The notes under the pieces were generated by a model. The model saw only the letters and a list, made by a program, of their open reading frames with translations, ran no database searches and was not told where the DNA came from. Shown here one piece after another: positions 49,573 to 58,185 of a DNA stretch of 64,000 nucleotides. The stretch is from the NCBI GenBank assembly GCA_018240895.1, contig JAFEEX010000010.1, forward strand, positions 1 through 64,000, given 5' to 3'. This DNA is from Pseudomonadota bacterium (GTDB lineage Bacteria > Pseudomonadota > Alphaproteobacteria > Sphingomonadales > Sphingomonadaceae). A program made the translations under genes and the position numbers. The number at the start of each line of letters is the position of its first letter. Positions within the stretch are counted from its first letter, which is position 1.

Positions 49573-49588
49573 CCCGTAGGGGTCACCA
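49573..49588 (+). repeat. Right attachment repeat (attR core)
   Basis: CCCGTAGGGGTCACCA here is an exact copy of the tRNA-Glu(CTC) 3' end at 34427-34442, but the bases before it do not continue the tRNA. It marks the right edge of the island, 63 bases before the phoR start. Confidence 0.85.
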
Positions 49589-49651
49589 GCTTTCCTTCTC
49601 CCGGCACGGTCATCGAACTGTCATCAAGCGCGCGCAATTGCTTCTGGTGAG

Positions 49652-50860
49652 ATGACTGTCTTGCCCCTAAAAGCCCGGCCTATGTCCGCACAGCGTTCCT
49701 TTCCCATGGCGGGCGGTTTCATCGCTCTGGTCTGCACGATCGGGATTGTACTGTCAGGCGCAAGCCTGTGGCTTGCCCTTGCGGTGCTGGTGCTGTGGCT
49801 CGGTTCGTTGTGGCTCGCCGCGCCCGAACCGGAAATCGCCAGCCCGGCGATCGATGCCGGCGAGGTATCGCGCGATGCGGTGCGCGAAACGATCGAGCCG
49901 CTGGGCCAACCGTTGCTGCTGCTAGACGAATCCCGGATCATCCTGGCCAATGCGGCGGCGCGCAGTGCGTTGGGCAATCACGTGCTGGGGCAGGACGCGC
50001 GGATTGCACTGCGTCATCCGGATGCGATGCGGCTGCTGGAAATGGATGATGGTGACAGCGTCAGTATTGCCGGATTCACCGGTGGCCGCAGCCTGTGGCA
50101 GTTGACCCGCCGCCGGATCGATGGCGAACATTGGATGATCGAGCTGGCCGACCGGACTGCGGAAGCGGACGTCAGCAGGGCTCACACCGATTTCGTCGCC
50201 AATGCCAGCCATGAACTGCGCACGCCGCTGGCCGCTATCATTGGCTATGTCGAAACCCTGGCCGATGGCAGCCCCGCCTTGACCGAGGCTGATGCAAAGC
50301 GGTTCCACAGCGTGATCGAGCGCGAGGCGAAGCGGATGCTGACCCTGGTGGAAGACCTGATGACGCTGAGCCACGTCGAAGCTGAAAAGCACGACCGGCC
50401 AGCCGAAGAGATCGATCTGGGGAAATTGGCACGGCGGGTTGTTTCGGAAATGTCATCGCTGCCCGGCAAGGACCGCGTCGTGCTGGGTGAAAATCTGGAC
50501 AACGCGGTGATCGCCGGCGATCCCGGCCAGCTTGAACAATTGCTGCGCAATCTGATCGACAATGCGTTGAAATATGGGGCGGCGGACCAGCCGGTTACGG
50601 TGACCCTGCGGCCTGACGACGGGCATCGTCTGGTGCTGGGCGTCGCCGATCGCGGGCCAGGCATCGCGCCGGAGCACCTGCCGCACCTGACCCGGCGGTT
50701 CTATCGCACCGATCCCGGTCGCAGCCGCGCCTCTGGCGGGACGGGGCTGGGTCTGGCAATCGTCAAGCACATTGTTGAGCGGCACGGCGGCCAACTGAAC
50801 ATCGCCAGCACGCTGGGCGAAGGCACCAATGTTACGGTTGCCCTGCCCGGCCTGGCCTGA
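49652..50860 (+). CDS. phoR: Phosphate-regulon sensor histidine kinase PhoR
   Basis: The ~402-residue protein has two N-terminal membrane helices, a PAS-like domain (LLLLDESRIILANAAARSALG), the phospho-acceptor His in FVANASHELRTPLAAIIGY near residue 187, and the ATPase boxes NLIDNALKYG, VADRGPGI and GGTGLGLAIVKHI. It should phosphorylate PhoB under phosphate limitation. The start may be ATG 49652 or 49682; neither has a clear ribosome-binding site. The island's right end lies just upstream, so its promoter region may have been changed by the insertion. It converges with the DUF2490-like gene. Confidence 0.9.
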   Translation: MTVLPLKARPMSAQRSFPMAGGFIALVCTIGIVLSGASLWLALAVLVLWLGSLWLAAPEPEIASPAIDAGEVSRDAVRETIEPLGQPLLLLDESRIILANAAARSALGNHVLGQDARIALRHPDAMRLLEMDDGDSVSIAGFTGGRSLWQLTRRRIDGEHWMIELADRTAEADVSRAHTDFVANASHELRTPLAAIIGYVETLADGSPALTEADAKRFHSVIEREAKRMLTLVEDLMTLSHVEAEKHDRPAEEIDLGKLARRVVSEMSSLPGKDRVVLGENLDNAVIAGDPGQLEQLLRNLIDNALKYGAADQPVTVTLRPDDGHRLVLGVADRGPGIAPEHLPHLTRRFYRTDPGRSRASGGTGLGLAIVKHIVERHGGQLNIASTLGEGTNVTVALPGLA

Positions 50861-50862
50861 GG

Positions 50863-51531
50863 TCAGAAGTTGCCCGAAATGCCCAGGGTCAGGATATGGT
50901 CCATATTGTCCGGCCCGCCGCGGACGATGCCCAGCTGATTCATATAGCCGAAATCGACGCTGAATTTCTTGCTCAGCGGAGTGGATACCGAAATGGCGTT
51001 GCGCATCCGGTCATAACCGCTGACCTTCTGGAAACCGGTGGTGTTGAGGTTGACGAAGCTTTCGTGGCTGAGGTTGAGCGTGGTCTTGCCGATCAGCGGC
51101 ATCGAAGCCTTCAGATAGGGCCGCATCCGCCAGCCGGTTCCGGTCATCCCGCCCCGCCAGCGCTGCTCCGTGCGCAGCCGGGCGGACAGCTTTACCGATC
51201 CGATCTGCGCGAAATTGTCCACCGTCACCTGCTCGCGCAGCCGGTGCTCCATGATCACGAAATGACCGTGGTTGTAACTCGGGTTGTGGACATAGCCGGC
51301 GGCGAGCGTCACCTTTTTGCTGGGCTTGTAGTTCAGCATGGTGACGTTTTCGATCTCGTAGAACCCCTTGGCATCGCTCAGCCGGGTGATCAGCTCGTTC
51401 GAAACCTTGAAATCCGGAGCCAGCGCAACCGACAGGTTGATTGTCTGCCATGATTGCGTGTCTTCCCCCGCCAGGGCAGGCGCGGCAAGGCACAGGGCCG
51501 GCAGGGTAGCAAGGATGGGCTGGATGCGCAT
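50863..51531 (-). CDS. DUF2490-family outer-membrane beta-barrel protein
   Basis: The 222-residue protein has a signal peptide (MRIQPILATLPALCLAAPALA) followed by EDTQSWQTINLSVALAPDFK and strands rich in aromatic and polar residues, ending HILTLGISGNF with a terminal Phe. This fits the DUF2490 small outer-membrane family. It lies inside the phosphate locus, opposite to pstS, and has its own Pho box at 51584-51601, so it is probably induced by phosphate starvation. The frame extends to a GTG at 51561, but the signal peptide supports 51531. Confidence 0.8.
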   Translation of the reverse strand: MRIQPILATLPALCLAAPALAGEDTQSWQTINLSVALAPDFKVSNELITRLSDAKGFYEIENVTMLNYKPSKKVTLAAGYVHNPSYNHGHFVIMEHRLREQVTVDNFAQIGSVKLSARLRTEQRWRGGMTGTGWRMRPYLKASMPLIGKTTLNLSHESFVNLNTTGFQKVSGYDRMRNAISVSTPLSKKFSVDFGYMNQLGIVRGGPDNMDHILTLGISGNF

Positions 51532-51583
51532 AAGGATAAAGTTCCCGTTCAATTCGTTCACCCCGGGCCAGTAAGTCTGTTCT

Positions 51584-51601
51584 GTGACACTTCAATGACG
51601 C
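51584..51601 (-). promoter_or_regulatory. Pho box for the DUF2490 gene
   Basis: On the minus strand GCGTCAT-TGAA-GTGTCAC gives two 7-mers 11 bases apart, the PhoB-binding arrangement (consensus CTGTCAT-N4-CTGTCAT). It lies about 50 bases upstream of the DUF2490 gene start. Confidence 0.6.
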
Positions 51602-51685
51602 TTTGCGCCAGGTTTCCGACAATTTTACGACACGCCATTGCCCGTGCGATGCGGTGACAGTTTTCTGGCCGGGATATGACAGGGC

Positions 51686-51703
51686 CTGTCACGAATCTGT
51701 CAT
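51686..51703 (+). promoter_or_regulatory. Pho box for pstS
   Basis: CTGTCACGAATCTGTCAT differs from the Pho-box consensus at one position of the repeats. It overlaps a palindrome (TGACAGG-G-CCTGTCA, 51677-51691) and lies about 48 bases upstream of pstS. Confidence 0.9.
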
Positions 51704-51750
51704 CAAACCCGGCCAGAGCGACTGCAATATCCGCGAACGAGAGAATCGCC

Positions 51751-52794
51751 ATGACCAAGAAGCTGCTGACCATTGCCTCCCTTGCTTCCGCAACCGCCAT
51801 GCTTGCCGCCTGTGGCGGCGGACAAAGCGCATCGCGCGACCAGATCCGCGCGGTTGGTTCATCAACCGTCCTGCCGTTCGCCAAGCTGGTGTCTGAACAG
51901 TTCGCCAAGGCCAACAGCGGCTTCAAGGCGCCGATTGTGGAAGGCAACGGCACTGGCGGCGGGATGAAGCTGTTCTGCGGCGGCGTTGGCGCACAGTTTC
52001 CCGATGTCGAAGACGCATCGCGCCGGATCAAGAAGTCCGAATATGAAGACTGCGTCAAGAACGGGGTCAAGGACGTGGTCGAGATCCAGGTCGGGATCGA
52101 CGGGATTGCCTTTGCCAATGCCAAGCAGGGTCCGGCGATGGCGCTGACCCCGGTTGATGTTTACAAGGCAATTGCCGCAAACCCGTTTGGCAAGCCCAAC
52201 ACCGCCAAGACCTGGCACGATGTAAACCCCGCGCTGCCGGCGGTGCCGATCACGGTCTATGGCCCCGCAACCATTTCCGGCACCCGCGACGCCCTGAAAG
52301 AGCTGATCCTGTTCAAGGGGTGTGACAGCGATCCGGCGATGAAGGCGCTGAAGGACAGCGACAAGGAAAAGCACGAAAAGGTCTGCGGCGAACTGCGCAG
52401 TGACGGTGCCTATGCCGACACGTCAGACAATTACAACCTGATCGTCCAGAAGCTGGAGGCCAATTCGCAGGCGGTTGGCATCTTCGGTTATTCCTATCTG
52501 GAATCGAACGCGGACAAGCTAAAGGGGCTGACCATGGGCGGCGTCACGCCCTCTTATGCGACGATTGCCGACTTCACCTATCCCGGTGCCCGTCCGCTTT
52601 ACATCTATGTCAAGAAGGCCCACGTCGGCGCTGTTCCGGGGCTGAAGGAATTCGTCGGCACGTGGCCCACCCTGTGGGGCAAGGACGGCGCGCTGGCCAA
52701 GGCCGGGATGATCGTGATGCCTGATGATCTGCTGGCCAAGAATGCCAAGCTCGCGCAGGATCTGACCCCGCTTGATCCCTCTACCCTGAAGTAA
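51751..52794 (+). CDS. pstS: Phosphate ABC transporter substrate-binding lipoprotein PstS
   Basis: The 347-residue protein has a lipoprotein signal (MTKKLLTIASLASATAMLAA then Cys in a lipobox LAAC). Phosphate-binding segments follow: RAVGSSTVLPFAKLV, GNGTGGGMKLFCGG and the GTRDALKELI region. It captures phosphate in the periplasm and delivers it to PstCA. ATG 51751 is chosen because the lipobox then falls at a normal distance; the frame opens earlier at 51676. It heads the pstSCAB-phoU-phoB cluster under a Pho box. Confidence 0.95.
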   Translation: MTKKLLTIASLASATAMLAACGGGQSASRDQIRAVGSSTVLPFAKLVSEQFAKANSGFKAPIVEGNGTGGGMKLFCGGVGAQFPDVEDASRRIKKSEYEDCVKNGVKDVVEIQVGIDGIAFANAKQGPAMALTPVDVYKAIAANPFGKPNTAKTWHDVNPALPAVPITVYGPATISGTRDALKELILFKGCDSDPAMKALKDSDKEKHEKVCGELRSDGAYADTSDNYNLIVQKLEANSQAVGIFGYSYLESNADKLKGLTMGGVTPSYATIADFTYPGARPLYIYVKKAHVGAVPGLKEFVGTWPTLWGKDGALAKAGMIVMPDDLLAKNAKLAQDLTPLDPSTLK

Positions 52795-52816
52795 GGCGCG
52801 ACAGACCCGATCTGCC

Positions 52817-54208
52817 ATGACGTCCGCAATCCCCATCCTTCTCGCCCTTGCCCTGGGGCTGGCCGCCTGGCTGGTGGCCCGCGCCAGGGCCTGGCGGATG
52901 CGCAAGGCATTGCGGGCGTCCGGCAGCGATCTGAATTCGCTGCCCAGCTATCATGCCTGGTACGCGGCGCTGTGGACCGCAGTGCCGGCCATTCTGTTTG
53001 CCTTGGCCTGGGACGCACTCAGCCCCGGTCTGGTGCTGAGCCGGGTGCTGACCGATCCTGCGGCCACCGCGCTTCCCGGTTTCGGCTTTCAGCGCGACGC
53101 AATTCTGGCCGAAGCCCGGACGATTGCCATGGGCAGCGCCGGCGCGGCGTTCAACCCGGCGGCCGCGCCGCTGGTTGCCCCGTTCCGGGCGGCAATACAG
53201 TTCTATGGCCTGATCGGGATCGTGCTGACCCTGCTGCTGGCGGCGGCGGGGGGCAGCTATGCCCTGATCCGCCAGAACGCCGCACTGACCGCGCGGACCC
53301 GCGTTGAACGCGCGGTGATGCTGTGCCTGCTGGCGGCGTCGCTGGTCGCGATCCTGACGACATTTGGCATCCTGGCATCGCTGACATTTGAAACCATGCG
53401 GTTTTTCCAACTGGTCAGCCCGATCGATTTCCTGTTCGGCACCAATTGGAGCCCCGATCCGATGTCCGGTCCGGGGCAAAGCCTGGAAACCAATTACGGC
53501 GCGGTGCCGCTGTTCTGGGGAACGGTCTATGTCGGGGCGATCATTTCGATGATCGTGGCGATCCCGCTGGGGCTGATGAGCGCGATCTTCCTTACCCAAT
53601 ATGCTTCACCCGCGCTGCGCAAGTGGATGAAGCCGCTGCTGGAGATTCTCGCCGGGGTTCCCACCGTGGTCTATGGCTATTTCGCGGCGCTTACCGTTGC
53701 CCCGGCGGTTCGCGATTTCGGCCACGCCATCGGTATTTCCAGCGCTTCCAGCGAAAGCGCCTTGGCCGCCGGGCTGGTGATGGGGGTGATGATCATCCCG
53801 CTGGTTTCCTCCATGTCCGACGATTCGATTGCCGCAGTTCCCCAGGCCATGCGCGATGGCAGCCTGGCGATGGGCGCAACCAAATCGGAAACGATCAAGA
53901 AAGTGCTGATCCCCGCCGCCCTGCCCGGCATCGTCGCGGGGATCATGCTGGCGGTCAGCCGCGCGATCGGTGAAACGATGATTGTGGTCATGGCGGCTGG
54001 CGCAACGGCCCGGCTTACAGCCAATCCGTTCCAGTCAATGACCACCGTGACCTTCCAGATCGTCGCCATGCTGACCGGCGAAGGCAGTTTTGACCATCCG
54101 GCAACGCTATCGGCCTTTGCGCTGGGCATGGTGCTGTTTCTGGTTACCCTGACGCTCAACTTCATTGCCCTGCGCGTGGTAAAGCATTTCCGTGAAGCCT
54201 ATGAATGA
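52817..54208 (+). CDS. pstC: Phosphate ABC transporter permease PstC
   Basis: The 463-residue inner-membrane protein has a long N-terminal extension with two further membrane helices, then the permease core with the coupling-loop segments VPTVVYGYFAALTVAP and AVSRAIGETMIVVMAAGA. It forms the channel with PstA. The extension before the conserved region is common in alphaproteobacteria. It starts 22 bases after pstS and overlaps pstA by 8 bases. Confidence 0.95.
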   Translation: MTSAIPILLALALGLAAWLVARARAWRMRKALRASGSDLNSLPSYHAWYAALWTAVPAILFALAWDALSPGLVLSRVLTDPAATALPGFGFQRDAILAEARTIAMGSAGAAFNPAAAPLVAPFRAAIQFYGLIGIVLTLLLAAAGGSYALIRQNAALTARTRVERAVMLCLLAASLVAILTTFGILASLTFETMRFFQLVSPIDFLFGTNWSPDPMSGPGQSLETNYGAVPLFWGTVYVGAIISMIVAIPLGLMSAIFLTQYASPALRKWMKPLLEILAGVPTVVYGYFAALTVAPAVRDFGHAIGISSASSESALAAGLVMGVMIIPLVSSMSDDSIAAVPQAMRDGSLAMGATKSETIKKVLIPAALPGIVAGIMLAVSRAIGETMIVVMAAGATARLTANPFQSMTTVTFQIVAMLTGEGSFDHPATLSAFALGMVLFLVTLTLNFIALRVVKHFREAYE

Positions 54209-55451
54209 TCCCACTCCCCCTGCACAGGCGCAGCGCCTGGCCCAGCGGCTGAAGCGCCGCTATGCCGCCGAACGTCGGTTCAAGGCGCTGGGCTTTGCCG
54301 CGATCCTGTTTTCCGGATTGGTCCTGGCCTTTCTGCTGATCACCATGACGTCCAATGCGCTGGGCGGCTTCACCCGCGCCGAACTGCGATTTCCCGTCGA
54401 CCTATCGACCGGCGTGCTGACAGTCGACCCGGCACAGCTGCGCGGACCGGATGCGATGCAGGCGCTGGAAAGCGCGGGGTTGAAGGACGTTGTTGCATTC
54501 TCGGCATCGAAGCAGCTTGGCGATGCTGCTACCGCACAGCTTCAGGACGGAGCCTGGCGCACTGTTGGCAAGAAGCTGATTGCCGATCCCGCGCTTCTGT
54601 CGGGCACCGTGCCAGTCTCGCTGCCCGCCAGCGATGATCTGGCCGCCGCGATGCGCGGTGACGGGCAGCAGGCGCTGAAACCGCTGGTTGCCAAGCTGCG
54701 CGCCGAAGGCAAGCTGGTGAAGGTGTTCGATTGGGGCTTTCTGACCCGGGGCGATGCCACCGGGCCTCAGGATGTCGGCATCTGGGGGGCGCTGAAAGGA
54801 TCGATCCTGACCATGTTCGTCACCCTGGCCCTGGCTTTCCCGGTCGGCGTCCTGGCGGCGGTCTATCTTGAGGAATATGCGCCCAAAAACCGCTGGACCG
54901 ACATCATAGAAGTATCGATCAACAACCTTGCCGCTGTGCCTTCGATCATCTTCGGCCTGCTTGGGCTGGCGGTGTTCCTGGCCATATTCCCCAACTATCG
55001 CTCGGCTCCGCTGATCGGCGGCATGACCCTGGCGCTGATGACCATGCCGGTGATTGTCATTTCCGGCCGCAACGCGATCAAGGCGGTGCCACCCTCTATC
55101 CGCGATGCCGCGCTGGCGGTGGGGGCCAGCCCGGTCCAGACTGTGTTCCATCACGTTCTGCCCCTGGCCCTGCCCGGCATTCTTACCGGTACGATCATCG
55201 GCATGGCCCGCGCGCTGGGTGAAACCGCCCCGCTGCTGATGATCGGGATGCGCGCCTTCGTCGCCACCCCGCCAGAGGGCCTAACCTCGCCCGCAACGGT
55301 CCTGCCGGTGCAGATCTTTCTGTGGTCGGATGAAATCGACCGCGGCTTTGTTGAACGCACATCGGCCGCAATCATCGTTCTGTTGCTGTTCCTGCTGGCG
55401 ATGAACGGCCTGGCCATCTACCTTCGCAACCGCTTCGAGAAACGCTGGTGA
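54201..55451 (+). CDS. pstA: Phosphate ABC transporter permease PstA
   Basis: The ~416-residue protein has one N-terminal membrane helix, a large extra domain to about residue 170, then the permease core ([16 protein letters not shown] and [17 protein letters not shown], the EAA-like loop). It pairs with PstC. ATG 54201 overlaps the end of pstC; a GTG at 54192 is also in frame. Its TGA overlaps the pstB start in GTGA, showing translational coupling. Confidence 0.95.
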   Translation: MNDPTPPAQAQRLAQRLKRRYAAERRFKALGFAAILFSGLVLAFLLITMTSNALGGFTRAELRFPVDLSTGVLTVDPAQLRGPDAMQALESAGLKDVVAFSASKQLGDAATAQLQDGAWRTVGKKLIADPALLSGTVPVSLPASDDLAAAMRGDGQQALKPLVAKLRAEGKLVKVFDWGFLTRGDATGPQDVGIWGALKGSILTMFVTLALAFPVGVLAAVYLEEYAPKNRWTDIIEVSINNLAAVPSIIFGLLGLAVFLAIFPNYRSAPLIGGMTLALMTMPVIVISGRNAIKAVPPSIRDAALAVGASPVQTVFHHVLPLALPGILTGTIIGMARALGETAPLLMIGMRAFVATPPEGLTSPATVLPVQIFLWSDEIDRGFVERTSAAIIVLLLFLLAMNGLAIYLRNRFEKRW

Positions 55452-56233
55452 CAACCCTACACGACCTGGACCCCGTCGATGCCAAGATCGCCGCGCGCGA
55501 TGTATCCGTCTTCTATGGCGAGAAGCGCGCGATCGACAACGTGTCGATCGATATCGGCCAGCAATATGTCACCGCCTTCATCGGCCCGTCCGGCTGCGGC
55601 AAGTCTACCTTCCTGCGCACGCTGAACCGCATGAACGATACCATTGCCGGGGCACGGGTAGAGGGTGAGATCAAGCTGGACGGGCAGGACATCTACACCT
55701 CTGGCATGGACGTGGTGCAATTGCGCGCTCGGGTGGGCATGGTGTTTCAAAAGCCCAATCCCTTTCCCAAGTCGATTTACGAAAACGTCGCCTATGGCCC
55801 GCGCATTCACGGCCTTTCCGGCAGCAAGGGTGAACTGGACGGCATCGTTGAACGCTCACTGCGCCGCGCCGGTTTGTGGGACGAGGTCAAGGACCGGCTC
55901 GGCGACAGCGGCACCGCGCTGTCCGGCGGCCAGCAGCAGCGGCTGTGCATCGCCCGCGCCATCGCGGTTGATCCCGAAGTGATCCTGATGGACGAGCCGT
56001 GTTCCGCGCTTGATCCCATCGCCACCGCCCGCATCGAGGAGCTGATCGGCGAACTGCGCGGCAACTATGCGATCGTCATCGTTACCCATTCGATGCAGCA
56101 AGCCGCCCGCGTTTCACAGCGCACGGCATTCTTTCACCTCGGCAAGATGGTGGAATACGGCAAGACGTCCGACATCTTCACCAACCCGCGTGAAGAACGG
56201 ACCAAGGATTATATCACCGGACGTTACGGTTAG
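55448..56233 (+). CDS. pstB: Phosphate ABC transporter ATPase PstB
   Basis: The 261-residue protein has Walker A ([13 protein letters not shown]) near residue 47, the signature [14 protein letters not shown] and Walker [14 protein letters not shown]. It powers phosphate import through PstCA. It starts at GTG 55448, overlapping the pstA stop by 4 bases, and ends 8 bases before phoU. Confidence 0.97.
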   Translation: MTTLHDLDPVDAKIAARDVSVFYGEKRAIDNVSIDIGQQYVTAFIGPSGCGKSTFLRTLNRMNDTIAGARVEGEIKLDGQDIYTSGMDVVQLRARVGMVFQKPNPFPKSIYENVAYGPRIHGLSGSKGELDGIVERSLRRAGLWDEVKDRLGDSGTALSGGQQQRLCIARAIAVDPEVILMDEPCSALDPIATARIEELIGELRGNYAIVIVTHSMQQAARVSQRTAFFHLGKMVEYGKTSDIFTNPREERTKDYITGRYG

Positions 56234-56241
56234 GATTTGCG

Positions 56242-56925
56242 ATGGCACACGAACATACAGTCAAGGCCTTCGACGAAGACATCACCCGCCTGCGCGGGAT
56301 GATTGCCGAAATGGGCGGCCTGGCCGAAGTCGCGATTGGCGAGGCGATGGAAGCGCTGGTCAAGGGTAACCGCGAACTGGCCGAAGGCGTGGTCGCCCGC
56401 GACAAGCGGATCGATTCGCTGGAGGCAGAAATTGACAAGCTTGCAGTGCGGATCATCGCCCTGCGCGCGCCGATGGCGGATGACCTGCGCGAGGTGATTG
56501 CCGCGCTGAAGATCGCCGGCGTGGTCGAGCGGATTGGCGACTATGCCAAGAACATCGCCAAAAGCACCAACAAGATCCAGGGCCGCCGCCAGTTCGAACC
56601 CCTGACCCTGATCCCGGCCATGTCCGAACTGGCCAGCGAAATGGTGCACGACGTGCTGACCGCCTATGCCGCGCGCGACGCCGCGCTGGCGGCGGAAATC
56701 GTTGCCCGCGATGACAAGGTTGATGCCTTTTACGAAAGCATTTTCCGCAACCTTGTCAGTCACATGATGGAAAATCCCTCAACCATTTCAAGCGCGGCGC
56801 AATTGCTGTTTGTGGCGCGCAATATTGAACGGATCGGCGATCATGCCACCAACGTTGCCGAGATGGTCTATTTCGCCGCAACCGGCGACTACCTGACCGA
56901 CAAGGAAGACAAAACCGGGGTTTGA
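56242..56925 (+). CDS. phoU: Phosphate-signalling protein PhoU
   Basis: The 227-residue all-helical protein has the two PhoU repeats, seen as EMGGLAEVAIGEAMEALVKG and SELASEMVHDVLTAYAARDA, each followed by an RIxDxAxNI-type motif (RIGDYAKNIAKS and RIGDHATNVAEM). PhoU links the Pst transporter to PhoR and keeps the regulon off when phosphate is plentiful. It ends 4 bases before phoB. Confidence 0.97.
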   Translation: MAHEHTVKAFDEDITRLRGMIAEMGGLAEVAIGEAMEALVKGNRELAEGVVARDKRIDSLEAEIDKLAVRIIALRAPMADDLREVIAALKIAGVVERIGDYAKNIAKSTNKIQGRRQFEPLTLIPAMSELASEMVHDVLTAYAARDAALAAEIVARDDKVDAFYESIFRNLVSHMMENPSTISSAAQLLFVARNIERIGDHATNVAEMVYFAATGDYLTDKEDKTGV

Positions 56926-56929
56926 TGAA

Positions 56930-57619
56930 ATGAGCGCGCCGCGCCTGCTGCTGGTAGAAGATGATCCCGCCTTGTCCGAACTGCTTGAATTTCGTTTCAA
57001 GGCAGAAGGGTACGGCGTAACCGTAACCCCCGACGGCGACGAGGCCCTGTTGCTGGCGCAAGAGGAGGTGCCCGATCTGGTCGTGCTTGACTGGATGATC
57101 GAGGGGACCAGCGGGATAGAGGTCTGCCGCCGCCTGCGCCGGGACAAGGCCACGGCCCATGTGCCGATCGTGATGCTGACTGCGCGCGGCGCAGAGGATG
57201 ACAAGATTCGCGGGCTGGAAACCGGCGCCGATGACTATCTGACCAAGCCGTTTTCCCCGCGCGAACTGATCGCCCGGGTTGGCGCGATCATGCGCCGGAT
57301 TCGTCCCGCGCTGGCCGGGGAAATCCTGACCGTGGGTGACCTGTCACTGGATGCGACGGCGCACAAGGTGCTGCGCCAGGGGCAGACGGTGGCGCTTGGC
57401 CCCACCGAATTTCGCCTGCTCAAGTTTTTCATGGAACACCCCGGGCGGGTATTCAGCCGCAACCAGTTGCTCGATGCCGTCTGGGGCACGGACAGCGACA
57501 TCGAACTGCGCACCGTAGACGTCCACATCCGCCGCCTGCGCAAGGGGATAGAGCAACCCGGCGTGGCCGACCCGGTGCGGACAGTGCGATCCGCCGGTTA
57601 CTCGCTGGAAGCCGTCTGA
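56930..57619 (+). CDS. phoB: Phosphate-regulon response regulator PhoB
   Basis: The 229-residue protein has a receiver domain (LLLVEDDPALSELLEF, phospho-Asp in LVVLDWMIEG near residue 54, Lys in LTKPFSPRE) and an OmpR-type winged helix (LGPTEFRLLKFFMEHPGRVF and LRTVDVHIRRLRKG). Phosphorylated PhoB would bind the two Pho boxes upstream of pstS. It is the last gene of the pst cluster; an inverted repeat follows. Confidence 0.97.
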   Translation: MSAPRLLLVEDDPALSELLEFRFKAEGYGVTVTPDGDEALLLAQEEVPDLVVLDWMIEGTSGIEVCRRLRRDKATAHVPIVMLTARGAEDDKIRGLETGADDYLTKPFSPRELIARVGAIMRRIRPALAGEILTVGDLSLDATAHKVLRQGQTVALGPTEFRLLKFFMEHPGRVFSRNQLLDAVWGTDSDIELRTVDVHIRRLRKGIEQPGVADPVRTVRSAGYSLEAV

Positions 57620-57624
57620 TCAGG

Positions 57625-57651
57625 CAGGGCGTGTAGGCAAATTCCGCCCTG
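57625..57651. terminator. Weak hairpin after phoB
   Basis: CAGGGCG (57625-57631) pairs with CGCCCTG (57645-57651) across a 13-base loop, just after the phoB stop. There is no T-run, so it may be a processing or Rho-associated site rather than an intrinsic terminator. Confidence 0.3.
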
Positions 57652-57735
57652 GCTGAATGATCGCCTCCGGGGCTCGTTGGCGATCCGTTGAATGGCGGGA
57701 AGTGGCGGGGATTCCGGACAGGCAAGTTTTGCAAC

Positions 57736-58185
57736 TTATTCGTCGATAGCGGCCATTGACGTGACTGGCCCAAAGAACGTCAGGCACCTAGTATCAAAAA
57801 CGACGACGTGCGAAAGTTCGGGTCGTGAGCGTGACGAATAAAGCAACGCCTGGGCTCCCTCTCGCCGTGCCGCGTCTGAAATTGCCCAGGTAGAAGCAGT
57901 CGTGCCGGATCGCCTCTGATCCTGCCAAACGACCGACGCAGCCAAATCACCTCGAGCGTCCGTCACAGCCTGAGCCTTCAGCCACATCGGGACGAGCATT
58001 CGCTTGCGACCGTCGGCCAGATACCGCTGGATTGCGACTTCGGCTCCCTCTGCTGACAGTGAAGCATAGGCAGCGATCTGTCCTGAATGGTGAAACCTGC
58101 CTTCGGGAGCAGTAGCCGGAGCCGTAGGTGACCCGACCAGCTGCTCAGCAAGAAGCCGCCAAACAGGCCCATTAAAGGCGATCAA
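57736..58185 (-). CDS. RES-domain protein (toxin-like)
   Basis: The 149-residue protein matches the RES fold: VWRLL, then GRFHHSGQIAAYASLSAEGA, EVAIQRYLADG and near the end GAQALLYSSRSRPELSHVVV. RES proteins such as MbcT and ParT degrade or transfer NAD+ and usually pair with an upstream Xre/MbcA antitoxin. None is here. Instead a Nudix gene precedes it, with the Nudix stop and this TTG start overlapping as TTGA, so translation is coupled. The start codon is inferred from that overlap. Confidence 0.75.
   Translation of the reverse strand: MIAFNGPVWRLLAEQLVGSPTAPATAPEGRFHHSGQIAAYASLSAEGAEVAIQRYLADGRKRMLVPMWLKAQAVTDARGDLAASVVWQDQRRSGTTASTWAISDAARREGAQALLYSSRSRPELSHVVVFDTRCLTFFGPVTSMAAIDE

Larger units (their letters stand above)
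34427..49588. mobile_element. Integrative mobilizable element in tRNA-Glu(CTC), ~15.2 kb
   Basis: The element is bounded by the 16-bp direct repeat CCCGTAGGGGTCACCA. It begins with a P4-type tyrosine integrase and an AlpA-like regulator, and ends with a mobilization module (TraC/TraD-like proteins, oriT candidate, TraA relaxase). No type IV secretion or coupling-protein genes are present, so it should need helper functions to transfer. Between these modules lies cargo: an ECF sigma factor, a Ser/Thr kinase, four unknown genes and an autotransporter. By eye the cargo is less GC-rich than the flanks. Removing it would join tRNA-Glu directly to the phoR upstream region. Confidence 0.88.
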
